A stretch of 64,000 nt of DNA from assembly GCF_002220095.1 (NCBI RefSeq), contig NZ_CP022372.1, positions 3,692,501 to 3,756,500 of the forward strand, in the 5' to 3' direction. The stretch is from Bosea sp. AS-1. GTDB lineage: Bacteria > Pseudomonadota > Alphaproteobacteria > Rhizobiales > Beijerinckiaceae. Below the pieces are notes generated by a model. The model was not told where the DNA came from. It worked only from the letters and a program-made list of their open reading frames with translations, and searched no databases. Shown here piece by piece: positions 26,751 through 35,501 of this stretch. Positions within the stretch are counted from its first letter, which is position 1. The number at the start of each line of letters is the position of its first letter. The translations under genes and the position numbers were made by a program.

Positions 26751-27782
26751 TCAGGGCTGGGTCCAGAACAGCTTGTCGTCGAGAAGGCCGCTTTGACGGT
26801 GCTTCATCAGCATCTTGAGCCGAGTATAGGGCGGAGCACGGAAATCCTCCTCGGTCATCGCGATGCGCTCGAAGACGTCATGCATCTGGCGGGCGCCCGA
26901 TTCCGCAGTCCAGCGCGCTTCGAACGTCGGCAGGACACGGCCGATCTTGTCGAAATTCACGCGATAGGAGCGATTATCGGCGCTGGGCTCGCCAACGATC
27001 AACTCGCAACCTGAAAATTCGTTCGCGACGATGCGAGCGATCTCGATGACGCGGTAGTTCTGCTGGTTCGAGCCGACATTGAAGATCTGGCCGCGAATGC
27101 GGTCAGGTGGCGCAATCAGCGATAAATGCACCGCCTGGCACATATCAAGCGCATGGACGAGCGGCCTCCAGGGCGAACCGTCTGACAGAAGCTTGATCTG
27201 CTTGGTGGTCCAGGCAAGGCCGCAGAGATCGTTCAGCACGATGTCGAAGCGCTGGCGCGGAGAAGCGCCGTAAGCCGTGGCATTACGAAGGAAGCACGGC
27301 TCGAAATCGTCGCCGGCCATGGCAGAGACATCCCGCTCGACCTTGGCCTTGCATTCCGCATAGGCCGTCTGCGGGTTCACAGGACTGTCTTCATCGAGAA
27401 CCTGATCCGGCGCGCCGACGCCGTAGACCGAGCAGGAGGACATGTAGACGAAGCGCTTGATCCCCGCCTTTCGGGCGAGTTGCGCCAGCCGTACCGACCC
27501 ACCATGATTGATCTCGTGCGTCAGGTTGGGGTCCTGCTGCCCCAACGGATCGTTCGACAGCTCAGCGAGATGTGCGACAGCGTCGAAACCTTCCAGGTCC
27601 TCGGGCGAGACTTCGCGCAGGTCCTTCGTGATGACGGCGGGGCGCGGCCCCCGCATCGGGTAGAGCCAGCCCTGGCGGTAATAGCCGGTATCGAGACCGA
27701 CCGCGTCGATGCCCTGCTCGATCAGATAAGGGCCGAGAAGCGCGCCGACATACCCATCTGCACCCGTAAACAGTACCCGCAT
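26751..27782 (-). CDS. NAD-dependent epimerase/dehydratase (extended SDR)
   Basis: A 343-residue extended short-chain dehydrogenase acting on nucleotide sugars. It has the Rossmann motif MRVLFTGADGYVGALL, the active-site YAECK (YxxxK) with SSCSVYG upstream, and the C-terminal substrate-domain FNVGSNQQNYRVIEIARIVANEF. The exact epimerisation or dehydration cannot be assigned. The ATG 27782 gives the canonical N-terminus. It opens the surface-sugar block and is divergent from the RmlC-like gene across a 468-bp gap. Confidence 0.85.
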   Translation of the reverse strand: MRVLFTGADGYVGALLGPYLIEQGIDAVGLDTGYYRQGWLYPMRGPRPAVITKDLREVSPEDLEGFDAVAHLAELSNDPLGQQDPNLTHEINHGGSVRLAQLARKAGIKRFVYMSSCSVYGVGAPDQVLDEDSPVNPQTAYAECKAKVERDVSAMAGDDFEPCFLRNATAYGASPRQRFDIVLNDLCGLAWTTKQIKLLSDGSPWRPLVHALDMCQAVHLSLIAPPDRIRGQIFNVGSNQQNYRVIEIARIVANEFSGCELIVGEPSADNRSYRVNFDKIGRVLPTFEARWTAESGARQMHDVFERIAMTEEDFRAPPYTRLKMLMKHRQSGLLDDKLFWTQP

Positions 27783-28250
27783 GGCAAGACCCCAACCACC
27801 AGAACCAGCTAACTCGTTCCCACTGCCGTTGGCGCACAAACGCTTTCACGCAGCGGCGCATTTCCTCGCTCCGGCGACGGGAACGGCCGATGGCCGGCTC
27901 CACGCCCGCGTCGGATAATCGCGAATTCTGTTGTCGGGAGAATAGAGAACGGCGGTGGGCTTGCTATCGGCACGATCCGGCTCCTCGAAGCCGCAGACGC
28001 TGGCCGCCCAAGCACATATGCCCTGCCTCGTGAGACACCACTCGACCAGATCATCACGCCGCTAAACCACTGCCTACTTGCTAGCAGATTTTGTTACCTA
28101 GGGGAAGATCGCCATTGCACCAGCGCGGCGAAAAACTTTTAGCTCACATGAGCTTTTTTACGAGCCAAGCTTCGGAATTTGCTATAGTCTTGGCTCTGAT
28201 CCGGAGGGATCGATCGCTAGTGTGATTTAACCGAATCTTGGGGGGCCGAA
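27783..28250. other. Divergent intergenic region of the sugar block
   Basis: No gene is supported here. The right half is visibly AT-richer than the surroundings. It holds the perfect-armed dyad AGCTCA-CA-TGAGCT at 28141-28154 flanked by A/T runs, and a TATAGT at 28183-28188 that could be a -10 element for the rightward genes, with no convincing -35. Promoters for both divergent transcripts are expected here. Confidence 0.45.
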
Positions 28251-28835
28251 TTGAAATTCGTCGCCACTAAGCTTACGGGCGCGTTCATTCTTGAACTCGA
28301 CCGAAGGGAAGATGAACGGGGCTTTTTCGCACGCACCTTCTGCCAGCACGAATTCCAAGCCCACGGCCTTAAGACGACGATCGCGCAGGCCAATCTCGCC
28401 TCGAACATCCGCAAGGGCACGTTGCGGGGCATGCACTTCCAGTATCCTCCGGCGGCGGAGACCAAGCTCGTGCGATGCACGCGCGGCTCGATCCTCGACA
28501 TCATCGTCGACCTGCGCCCGGAAAGCCCGACATTCCTGCAGCATATCGAAGTCGAGCTGAGCCAGAAGAACGGCCGCGCACTCTACGTGCCGGAGCGCTT
28601 CGCACATGGTTATCAGGCGCTCGAGGACGAAACGGATACGAGCTATCAGGTCGGCGAATTCTACACGCCGAGCGCTGAAGGCGGACTGATGTACAACGAC
28701 CCGCGCCTGGGCCTGACATGGCCCCTGCCCGTGGCGGTCATCTCACCCAAGGACCAGGCTTTTGCGCCGTTCGATGTCGTCGAGGCGGAGTTGAAGGCCA
28801 GGATGAGTTCCAAGCCAGTGTCGGTGACCGGCTGA
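28251..28835 (+). CDS. dTDP-4-dehydrorhamnose 3,5-epimerase family protein (RmlC-like)
   Basis: A 194-residue cupin of the RmlC family. Conserved segments are EDERGFFARTFCQHEF, NLASNIRKGTLRGMHFQYPP (with the catalytic His in GMHFQ), KLVRCTRGSILDIIVDLRPESPTF, LYVPERFAHGYQALEDETDTSYQVGEFYTPSAEGGLMYNDPRLGL. It epimerises or dehydrates keto-deoxy nucleotide sugars in surface polysaccharide assembly. Translation appears to start at a TTG at 28251 preceded by a G-run; no ATG is close. A SAF-domain dehydrogenase gene follows after 19 bases. Confidence 0.88.
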   Translation: MKFVATKLTGAFILELDRREDERGFFARTFCQHEFQAHGLKTTIAQANLASNIRKGTLRGMHFQYPPAAETKLVRCTRGSILDIIVDLRPESPTFLQHIEVELSQKNGRALYVPERFAHGYQALEDETDTSYQVGEFYTPSAEGGLMYNDPRLGLTWPLPVAVISPKDQAFAPFDVVEAELKARMSSKPVSVTG

Positions 28836-28854
28836 CGAAACAGGGATAGGCGCC

Positions 28855-30180
28855 ATGCTGATCGTCGATACGGCCCTGAAGAAGCGCGCTGAAGAGAACA
28901 ATCCGATCCGAGTGGGCATTCTCGGAGCGGGTTTCATGTGCCAGGGGCTCGCCAACCAGATCGCGAATTCCGTGCCGGGCATGCGGCTGGCGGCGATCTC
29001 CAACCGCCGCCCGGAGCGGGCCCTGAACGTCCTTACCTATTGCGGGTTCGAGGACGTCAGGCTCTCCAACAACCAGGCCGCACTGGACGAGACCATCCGG
29101 GCCGGCAAGCCTGCGGCTACGGAAGACGCCCTGCTGTTGGCACGCTCGCCCGAGATCGATGTGCTGGTCGATACGACAGGGTCGGTCGAGTTCGGCGCGC
29201 ATCTCGTGCTCGAAGCCTTCAAGCACGGCAAGGACGTGGTGTTGATGAATGCCGAGATCGACGCCACCATCGGCCCGATCCTGCGCGTTCACGCCCAGAG
29301 GTACGGGCGCATCCTCTCCGCTTGCGACGGCGATGAACCCGGCGTGCAGATGAATCTGGTTCGCTGGGTGCGAGGTCTTGGGCTGACGCCTCGCCTGATC
29401 GGCAACATCAAGGGCCTGCAAGACCCCTATCGGACCCCGACGACGCAAAAAGCCTGGGCGGAGCGCTGGGGACAGAATGCGGCCATGGTGACGAGCTTTG
29501 CCGACGGCTCCAAGATCAGCTTCGAGCAGTCCATCGTCGCCAATGCGACCGGCTTCAAGGTGCTGCAGCGGGGCATGTCGCGCGGGCGCGAGTACCGCGA
29601 CGACGTCATGGCCATCGGCAAGCTCTACGACATCGACCAGTTGCGGGAGATGGGGGGCGCCATCGATTATGTCGTCGGTACTCCCCTGACCAAGGTCTTC
29701 GTGCTGGCGGAGCATCCCGATCCGAAGCAGCAGCATTACCTCAATCTCTACAAGATGGGCGAAGGGCCGCTCTATTCGTTCTTCACGCCCTACCATCTCG
29801 TCCATTTCGAGACGCCGCTGTCGATTGCGCGCGTGGTGCTGTTCCGGGATGAACTGGCGCCACCGCTCGGAGGGCCGGTGGTCGAGGTTTGCGCGGTCGC
29901 CAAGCGCGACCTCAAGGCCGGCGAGACGCTCGACGACTACGGCATGTACATGACCTATGGCGAGGCCGTGAACGTCGACGAGATGAGTGCCAAACGCTAC
30001 CTGCCGGAGGGCCTGGTTGCGGGTTGCCGCCTTGTTCGCGACGTCGCGAAGGACGAGGTTCTGACTTATGGCGACGTCGCCCTCCCGCCCGGGCGGCTCG
30101 CCGACACGCTTCGCGCCGAGCAGTATCGCCATTTCCGCGGCGAGACCTGGCTCGAAGACCTGCTCAAGGTCGCGGCCTGA
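28855..30180 (+). CDS. NAD(P)-binding oxidoreductase with C-terminal SAF domain
   Basis: A 441-residue protein. The N-terminal half is a homoserine-dehydrogenase-like Rossmann domain (IRVGILGAGFMCQGLANQIANS; VDTTGSVEFGAHLVLEAFKHGKDVVLMNAEIDATIGPIL). The C-terminal residues about 345-420 (VCAVAKRDLKAGETLDDYG, VRDVAKDEVLTYGDVALP) form an SAF domain as found in antifreeze/sialate-synthase-type proteins. Members occur in surface-sugar clusters; the reaction is not established. It follows the RmlC-like gene closely and is probably co-transcribed; it is convergent with the flippase gene. Confidence 0.75.
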   Translation: MLIVDTALKKRAEENNPIRVGILGAGFMCQGLANQIANSVPGMRLAAISNRRPERALNVLTYCGFEDVRLSNNQAALDETIRAGKPAATEDALLLARSPEIDVLVDTTGSVEFGAHLVLEAFKHGKDVVLMNAEIDATIGPILRVHAQRYGRILSACDGDEPGVQMNLVRWVRGLGLTPRLIGNIKGLQDPYRTPTTQKAWAERWGQNAAMVTSFADGSKISFEQSIVANATGFKVLQRGMSRGREYRDDVMAIGKLYDIDQLREMGGAIDYVVGTPLTKVFVLAEHPDPKQQHYLNLYKMGEGPLYSFFTPYHLVHFETPLSIARVVLFRDELAPPLGGPVVEVCAVAKRDLKAGETLDDYGMYMTYGEAVNVDEMSAKRYLPEGLVAGCRLVRDVAKDEVLTYGDVALPPGRLADTLRAEQYRHFRGETWLEDLLKVAA

Positions 30181-30182
30181 CT

Positions 30183-31700
30183 TCAACCGGGTGATCCGCG
30201 CCGCAGAAGGCGCGCGGAGGCGCCGCCGAGTATGTCGAGCCCGCGGCTTCGCAGGCGTCGATAGACTGGCAGGCGCAGCACCGCGAGGGCGCAAACCCCA
30301 ACGTAAAGCAGCCCCGCGACCGCCACGGCCGCCAGCGCCGGCGCGATCGAAAGATCCGCCACGGCCCGCGCGAGCATGAAACCGATTGCGGCCGCAGCGA
30401 ACGTCGGCACGGCGATGACCGCGAGAATATCGAAAATGGTGATGTTCGTCCGATAGATGGCCATGAACATCGACGGGAAGAACGCGACGTAGCGCGACAT
30501 GCTGTAACACAGCGCCACGCCGACGGCGCCGTACGGAAGCCCGATCAGGAACGAGGCGACATAGATCGGGACGCCGATCAGGCTCCAGTAGAACATGCGG
30601 TCGGTGCGGCCGGTCGAGATATAGATCCAGCCGGTGGCACTCATCGGAACGGAGGCCAGCATGCCGAGCACCAGGCAACTGAAGATCAGCTTCACAGGCT
30701 GCCATTGCGAGCCAAGCACCAGATCGACGATGGGCGAGGCGCCTCCGTAAAGCAGACCGGCCATCCCGGCGCCGACGAAGGTGATGACGCTCAAAGCGTC
30801 GAGATAGGCTTCGCGCCATTTTGCAGGCTCGCGATGCAGCCGGCTCAACGCCGGGATCATGGCAGAGCCCAGCGGCCCACTCAGAAAATTGAGCGGTATC
30901 ATCAGCAGATTATAGGCGCGCGAATAGAAGCCGAGCTCGACCGAGCCCCAGCGCGCGCCGATCAGGATGTTGTCGAGCTGCTGATGGAAGTAGTTCAGGA
31001 TCATCGCGCCGGTCAGGTGAGAGCCAAATTTGAGCGATGATCTGACGGCCGACCAATCTTTCACGAGGCTCGGCCGCCACGGGCACAAGATCCACGCCGC
31101 CACCGTCGTCGTCAGCGCCGTCACCCAGGCTTGAATGATGAGCGCCCAATAGCCGGCAGCGAACAGCTTCGCTGCGATGACGGCGACCACGAGGCTGATC
31201 GCAAGACCACCGAGCGAAGCGACCTGCAGATCGAGCCAACGCATGTTGCGGGTCAGCAATGCGGTGGGCAACGCCCCGATCGCGTAGATCGGCGCAGTCA
31301 GGCCGAGGCACAACACCACGAGCGGCAAGCGCCGGTCGTCGAAAAACCAAAGCGAGACCGGCGCAGCAACCGCGGCCAGGAGGAATGCCAAAAGCCCCAT
31401 GCCGACCGCGATCCACATCAGGGCGCTGGCCGTGTTCTGGTCCAACTCTTCTTGCTGCACCGCGGCCGTCGCGACGTTGAGCTCGGTCAGAACGACGATG
31501 AATGCGGTTACAGTGCCGCCCATGGCGACAAGACCAAACTGGCTCGGCTCAAGCAGGCGAGCAAGCACGGCCGAGCCAGTCACCTGCAAGGCGAAACGCA
31601 CGAGCTGAGCGCCTACCGCGATGGCACCTCCGACAATCGTGCGCTTCCCAAGAGCATCTCGGAGATGATGGGAGGAAAGCACGCTCTGGTTGATGAGCAT
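30183..31700 (-). CDS. Polysaccharide flippase, Wzx/MOP superfamily
   Basis: A protein of about 505 residues with around 12-14 hydrophobic helices and the family segments GGAIAVGAQLVRFALQVTGSAVLARLLEPSQFGLVAMGGTVTAF, ELNVATAAVQQEELDQNTASALMW and FYSRAYNLLMIPLNFLSGPLGSAMIPALSRL. It presumably moves lipid-linked oligosaccharides across the inner membrane. The start is uncertain: ATG 31700 is used, but an in-frame GTG at 31778 would add 26 residues. It is divergent from the pyruvyl-transferase gene and convergent with the SAF gene, whose stop is three bases away. Confidence 0.85.
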   Translation of the reverse strand: MLINQSVLSSHHLRDALGKRTIVGGAIAVGAQLVRFALQVTGSAVLARLLEPSQFGLVAMGGTVTAFIVVLTELNVATAAVQQEELDQNTASALMWIAVGMGLLAFLLAAVAAPVSLWFFDDRRLPLVVLCLGLTAPIYAIGALPTALLTRNMRWLDLQVASLGGLAISLVVAVIAAKLFAAGYWALIIQAWVTALTTTVAAWILCPWRPSLVKDWSAVRSSLKFGSHLTGAMILNYFHQQLDNILIGARWGSVELGFYSRAYNLLMIPLNFLSGPLGSAMIPALSRLHREPAKWREAYLDALSVITFVGAGMAGLLYGGASPIVDLVLGSQWQPVKLIFSCLVLGMLASVPMSATGWIYISTGRTDRMFYWSLIGVPIYVASFLIGLPYGAVGVALCYSMSRYVAFFPSMFMAIYRTNITIFDILAVIAVPTFAAAAIGFMLARAVADLSIAPALAAVAVAGLLYVGVCALAVLRLPVYRRLRSRGLDILGGASARLLRRGSPG

Positions 31701-31895
31701 CTGCGAGGAGATATTGCGGTTGCTTATCAATAGCCCGCTCCCCGCTTCACGCGTGCAACATCGAAACGGCAGGCGCACCCCAGATGCGATAACTAACTCA
31801 AAAAGTTAACCGATTGAGAAATGCACGCAGATATGCTATGAATGCAACCACTGCGCGTTGATGTCAAGTGGCGTATCTCTTTGGAAGGCAAGACC

Positions 31896-33227
31896 ATGCA
31901 CAGAAATGGGCCTACGGTCATAGCTTTCTTCGGCCACTTTAACTCGACTAATTTTGGTAACGAATGCAGCCTTCAAGCCGCTCTTTACAATATCCGCAGA
32001 ATATACCCTAACTCCAGGTTCATTTGTATAACAGACGACCACGAAAATGCCGCAAAAGCTGACGACATCGAAGCTATTCCGGTCGATCGGCCGTTTTTTA
32101 ATACATGGATAGCCAAGACTTCGCTTGGGCGCTTTGCGTGCAAGGCCATCCTCGGGCCTGCCGCAGAGTTACGGAGGTGGATTTCCGGCTTTACCGCGCT
32201 TAGACGTGCGCAAATGCTGATCATCCCGGGAACGGGGCTGCTCACGGATGTTTTCGGGCTCAAGGGAGGGGGGCCTTACAGCCTTTTCCGATGGGCGGTC
32301 ATCGCGAAACTGTGTGGGTGCCGACTGCTGTTTCTCAGCGTGGGCGTCGGACCGCTCTATAGCCGACGCGGCCGCTTCTTCGTCAAGTCCGCACTGCGGC
32401 TGGCCGACTTCCGGTCGTACCGAGAGATTTCCAGCCGCCAGTACCTGGCGAGTATCGGGTTCGACGCAAGCCGTGATCCCGTCTATCCCGATCTCGCATT
32501 CAGCCTCCCGATACCGACCTCGCCACCCAGCAAAAGCAAGACCCAGGAAATCGGCCTGGGCGTCATGACCTATGCAGGGAATTACAGCGTACCCAATCCC
32601 AGCGCGTCGACGGACCAGGATTACTGGAACAAGCTGACCCAGTTCTCCAGGTGGCTGATCTCCAAAGGCTACAAGGTAAGACCCCTGATAGGAGACACCG
32701 TCGATGCTCCAGCCAGAGACCATTTTGTTCAATTGCTCATCGAAGACGCCAAGCAGAATGAGAAGAGCGCGATCATCGACGAGCCGGTTACCTCCTTCGA
32801 AAGCCTGTCGGCGGCACTGACCACATCGGATTTTGTCGTGGCGACCCGGTTTCACAACGTCCTTCTGGCATTGCTTGGCGGCAAGCCGGTCATTGCCATT
32901 TCCTTCCACCACAAATGCGCATCATTGATGAGCGCAATGGGCATGGCAGCCTATTGCCTGGATATTCACGGCTTTGATTCAGACACGCTGGCCCAAACCT
33001 TCGAGCTGCTGACCGCTGACGCCAAGGACATCAAAGCGCAGATCGTACAGAAAGTGCATGAATTTCGCGGTGAGCTCGACGATCAATACAAGCGGGCGCT
33101 CGGCATCCCAGCAGACACAACGGCTCAATATGCTGGAAATAACCTTGGACGCTTCCCCGACGAGGGTAACGTACCCATTGCTCTGCCTGTCAGCGATTAT
33201 GCTCCGCGGGCGCGGCGAAATTCCTGA
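31896..33227 (+). CDS. Polysaccharide pyruvyl transferase family protein
   Basis: A 443-residue protein with the pyruvyl-transferase fold: HFNSTNFGNECSLQAALYNIRR at the N-terminus, AQMLIIPGTGLLTD, LLFLSVGVGPLYSRRGRFFVKSALRLADFRSYREISSRQYL, and the C-terminal SDFVVATRFHNVLLALLGGKPVIAISFHHKCASLM. Such enzymes add pyruvate ketals to sugars of exopolysaccharide using phosphoenolpyruvate. ATG 31896 follows GGAAGG by seven bases and is preferred over ATG 31842. The gene is clearly less GC-rich than its neighbours (positions 31981-32040 contain 24 G/C of 60), suggesting acquisition. Confidence 0.85.
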   Translation: MHRNGPTVIAFFGHFNSTNFGNECSLQAALYNIRRIYPNSRFICITDDHENAAKADDIEAIPVDRPFFNTWIAKTSLGRFACKAILGPAAELRRWISGFTALRRAQMLIIPGTGLLTDVFGLKGGGPYSLFRWAVIAKLCGCRLLFLSVGVGPLYSRRGRFFVKSALRLADFRSYREISSRQYLASIGFDASRDPVYPDLAFSLPIPTSPPSKSKTQEIGLGVMTYAGNYSVPNPSASTDQDYWNKLTQFSRWLISKGYKVRPLIGDTVDAPARDHFVQLLIEDAKQNEKSAIIDEPVTSFESLSAALTTSDFVVATRFHNVLLALLGGKPVIAISFHHKCASLMSAMGMAAYCLDIHGFDSDTLAQTFELLTADAKDIKAQIVQKVHEFRGELDDQYKRALGIPADTTAQYAGNNLGRFPDEGNVPIALPVSDYAPRARRNS

Positions 33228-33536
33228 ATCGAATACCAGGTTGAGACGCCGCGGATTGCCCCTTTGCCTGACCTGGTCGAGATGCAGGTAGGACCGTAGC
33301 GCCCCCTCGAGGGGGACAGCACCGTCGGGTTTCCGCCCTGCTCTTGCGGCCGTTCAATCAAAATCGCGCTCCTGCCGGAAAGGAGCTGCCAGGGCTCTCG
33401 GCAGATCGGGAACAGGCTCGCCGCGACGTGTTGCGTTTGTCGTGTCACGGGAGCATTTGCGCTTTGCCTGCCGGAGCTTGACGGCTTCGCCGCGAACGAC
33501 CAGACCTTGCGCAGGTTTCCAGCATCAGATGGCACC
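33228..33536. other. Intergenic region before the LacI-family regulator
   Basis: No gene is supported. It contains two hairpin-forming dyads: CCCCCTCGAGGGGG at 33302-33315 and GCTCCT-N7-AGGAGC at 33368-33386. They may end transcription of the pyruvyl-transferase gene, but neither has a T-run. A TTGACG lies at 33478-33483 without a clear -10 partner. Confidence 0.4.
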
Positions 33537-34616
33537 GTGGCGGATTCTGACAACAAGCGAAGCAAGGCAACGGCGAGACCGACTCTCGTCGATATCGCCG
33601 ACATCGCTGGTGTCTCCAAGGCAACGGTCTCGCTCGTCCTCCGGAACAGCCCCACGATTCCGAAGCGAACGCATGACCGGGTGCACGCCGCCGCAAAGTC
33701 GCTCGGATATGTCTACAACCGCGGCGCCGCCAGCCTCCGCTCCACCGAGACACGGCTCATCGCGATGGCCGTCAACGATCTGACGAACCCCTACTTCGCC
33801 GAGATCGTCGCCTCCATGGAGGACGCGCTGACGGAGCAGAACCGCATCATCGTCATGTGCAACACCGATGAATCGATCGCGCGCCAGCGCGCTTTCGTCG
33901 AGACGGTGCGGGAATACAGCGTCGGCGGTCTGCTCCTGGTTCCCGCGACAGGAACCAGCGCCTCGTTCATCGATCTCCTACGCTCCTGGCGCCTGCCCTG
34001 CGTATCGGTTTCCCGCGCCATCCCCGGGGCTCAGGTGGACCTCGTCCAGGCCGATCACCGCAGCGGGATGATCGCGGCGACCCGGCACCTGCTCGAGCTG
34101 GGGCATCGCCGCATCGGCATGCTCGGGCTGAACGAGAACATTTCCACGGGCCGGCAGCGCTTCGAGGGCTACTGCCACGCCCTGACCGAGGCCGGGATCG
34201 CGATCGAGCCACGGCTTGTGCTGTCCGGAGCGGCCACCCGCGATGTCGGCATGTCACAGCTGCTGGCGCTGCTCGACCTTCCGGAGCCACCGACCGCCGT
34301 GGTCTGCTTCAACGACCTGATTGCTTTCGGCGCCATGCTTGGGCTCCGGTCCCGGAACCTGACGCCGGGGCGCGACTTTTCCGTCATCGGCTTCGACGAC
34401 ATCGCGGAGGCGACGTTGTGGCGCCCTGCCCTCACCAGCGTCGCCGTCGCGCGCCAGATCGTTGGCCGGACCGCGGCCCAACTGCTGCTGAAACGGATCG
34501 AGGATTTCGAGCGCCCGATCGAAACGGTGCTTCTGCCGACCGAGCTCATCATCAGAGACACGACGGGCGTGCCGCCCGGATCCTCCAAGCGCAGAACCAG
34601 GCGGCGCAAGCTCTGA
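33537..34616 (+). CDS. LacI-family transcriptional regulator
   Basis: About 359 residues. The N-terminal HTH TLVDIADIAGVSKATVSLVLRNSPTIPKRTHDRVHAAAKSLGYVYNRGAASLR is unmistakable, followed by a periplasmic-binding-protein-like effector domain (LIAMAVNDLTNPYFAEIVASMEDALTEQ; HRRIGMLGLNENISTGRQRFEGY). The start may be GTG 33537 or TTG 33507; neither has a strong ribosome site. It is convergent with the minus-strand module of lactone amidohydrolase, hydroxyacid dehydrogenase and importer genes, and is a reasonable candidate for their regulator; the effector would be a sugar or sugar acid. Confidence 0.9.
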   Translation: MADSDNKRSKATARPTLVDIADIAGVSKATVSLVLRNSPTIPKRTHDRVHAAAKSLGYVYNRGAASLRSTETRLIAMAVNDLTNPYFAEIVASMEDALTEQNRIIVMCNTDESIARQRAFVETVREYSVGGLLLVPATGTSASFIDLLRSWRLPCVSVSRAIPGAQVDLVQADHRSGMIAATRHLLELGHRRIGMLGLNENISTGRQRFEGYCHALTEAGIAIEPRLVLSGAATRDVGMSQLLALLDLPEPPTAVVCFNDLIAFGAMLGLRSRNLTPGRDFSVIGFDDIAEATLWRPALTSVAVARQIVGRTAAQLLLKRIEDFERPIETVLLPTELIIRDTTGVPPGSSKRRTRRRKL

Positions 34617-34664
34617 CGCTTGGAAGGATGCGGCCTGGCGCCGCTTTCAGCACCCAACCGCCTC

Positions 34665-35501
34665 TTAGAAGCCGTAGAAGGCTGCCGGGGTGTCCACCAG
34701 AATGCACTGGCGGTCCTCCGGCTTCGGTGCCCAGTCGAGGAGGATGTCGAGCAGCAGAGCATCGTCCGGCAGGGTCTTGACCGAGACATGCGGCCAGTTG
34801 CTCGCCCAGACCAGGCGTTCGGGATTGGCCCTGACGCAAGCCTTGGCGATCGCCCCGACGTCCTCGTAGAGCGGCGCGCCGACCTTCGACACCTCGTAGG
34901 GTGCCGAAAGCTTCATCCAGAAGCGCCCCGTCTCCAGCATCCGCAGAAGCGACCGCACCCCGTCATGGTCGAGCGGGACGGGCTCCAGGAACTTGCCGAC
35001 GTGGTCGATCATGACCGGGGTCGGCAGGCGTTTCAGCAGCGCCTCTCGCTCGGGGAAGAGCCGGCCGTCCATCTGCACCTGGCAGTGCCAGCCGAGCGGC
35101 GCGATCCGAGTCGCGACCGGCTCCAGCGCATCCCAGGAGATCGCCCCTCCTGGCAGCATCTGGAAGCGCGCCCCGCGGATGCCCGCGCGGTCGAGACGCT
35201 TCAATTCCTCGTCCGAGACCTCCGCATCGACCACCGCGATGCCGCGCGTGGTTTCAAGCCCGAGCGCCGCGATCGCGTCCACGGTACAGCGATTGTCAGT
35301 GCCATAGGAGGTTGGCTGAACGACGACCACGCGCTCGATGCCGAGTCCGGTCATGACGCTCCGGTAGGCCGTGACGCTCGCCCAGGCCGGGCCAGGTCCA
35401 AGCGCCGTGGGCGCGATGGGCATCGACGGATCGTAGATGTGCATATGGGTGTCGCAGGTGCCCTGCGGCGCCTGGAGACGCGGTTTCGCCTGTGCCGTCA
35501 T
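34665..35501 (-). CDS. Amidohydrolase-family lactone hydrolase/isomerase (PDC hydrolase/galactarolactone isomerase-like)
   Basis: A 278-residue TIM-barrel amidohydrolase of the amidohydrolase-2 group. CDTHMHIYDPSMPI carries the first metal-site histidines and ERLVWASNWPHVSVK the C-terminal active-site segment. The style matches 2-pyrone-4,6-dicarboxylate hydrolase and D-galactarolactone isomerase proteins. ATG 35501 forms an ATGA overlap with the stop of the D-2-hydroxyacid dehydrogenase and follows a GGAG site, so it is preferred over ATG 35516. It is the last gene of the minus-strand module; the substrate is inferred only as a lactone. Confidence 0.8.
   Translation of the reverse strand: MTAQAKPRLQAPQGTCDTHMHIYDPSMPIAPTALGPGPAWASVTAYRSVMTGLGIERVVVVQPTSYGTDNRCTVDAIAALGLETTRGIAVVDAEVSDEELKRLDRAGIRGARFQMLPGGAISWDALEPVATRIAPLGWHCQVQMDGRLFPEREALLKRLPTPVMIDHVGKFLEPVPLDHDGVRSLLRMLETGRFWMKLSAPYEVSKVGAPLYEDVGAIAKACVRANPERLVWASNWPHVSVKTLPDDALLLDILLDWAPKPEDRQCILVDTPAAFYGF

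Noticed and set aside
28738..30819. A 693-codon minus-strand frame
   Set aside because: It runs antisense to the SAF-domain dehydrogenase and shares strand with the flippase in another frame. Its composition is that of a shadow frame.
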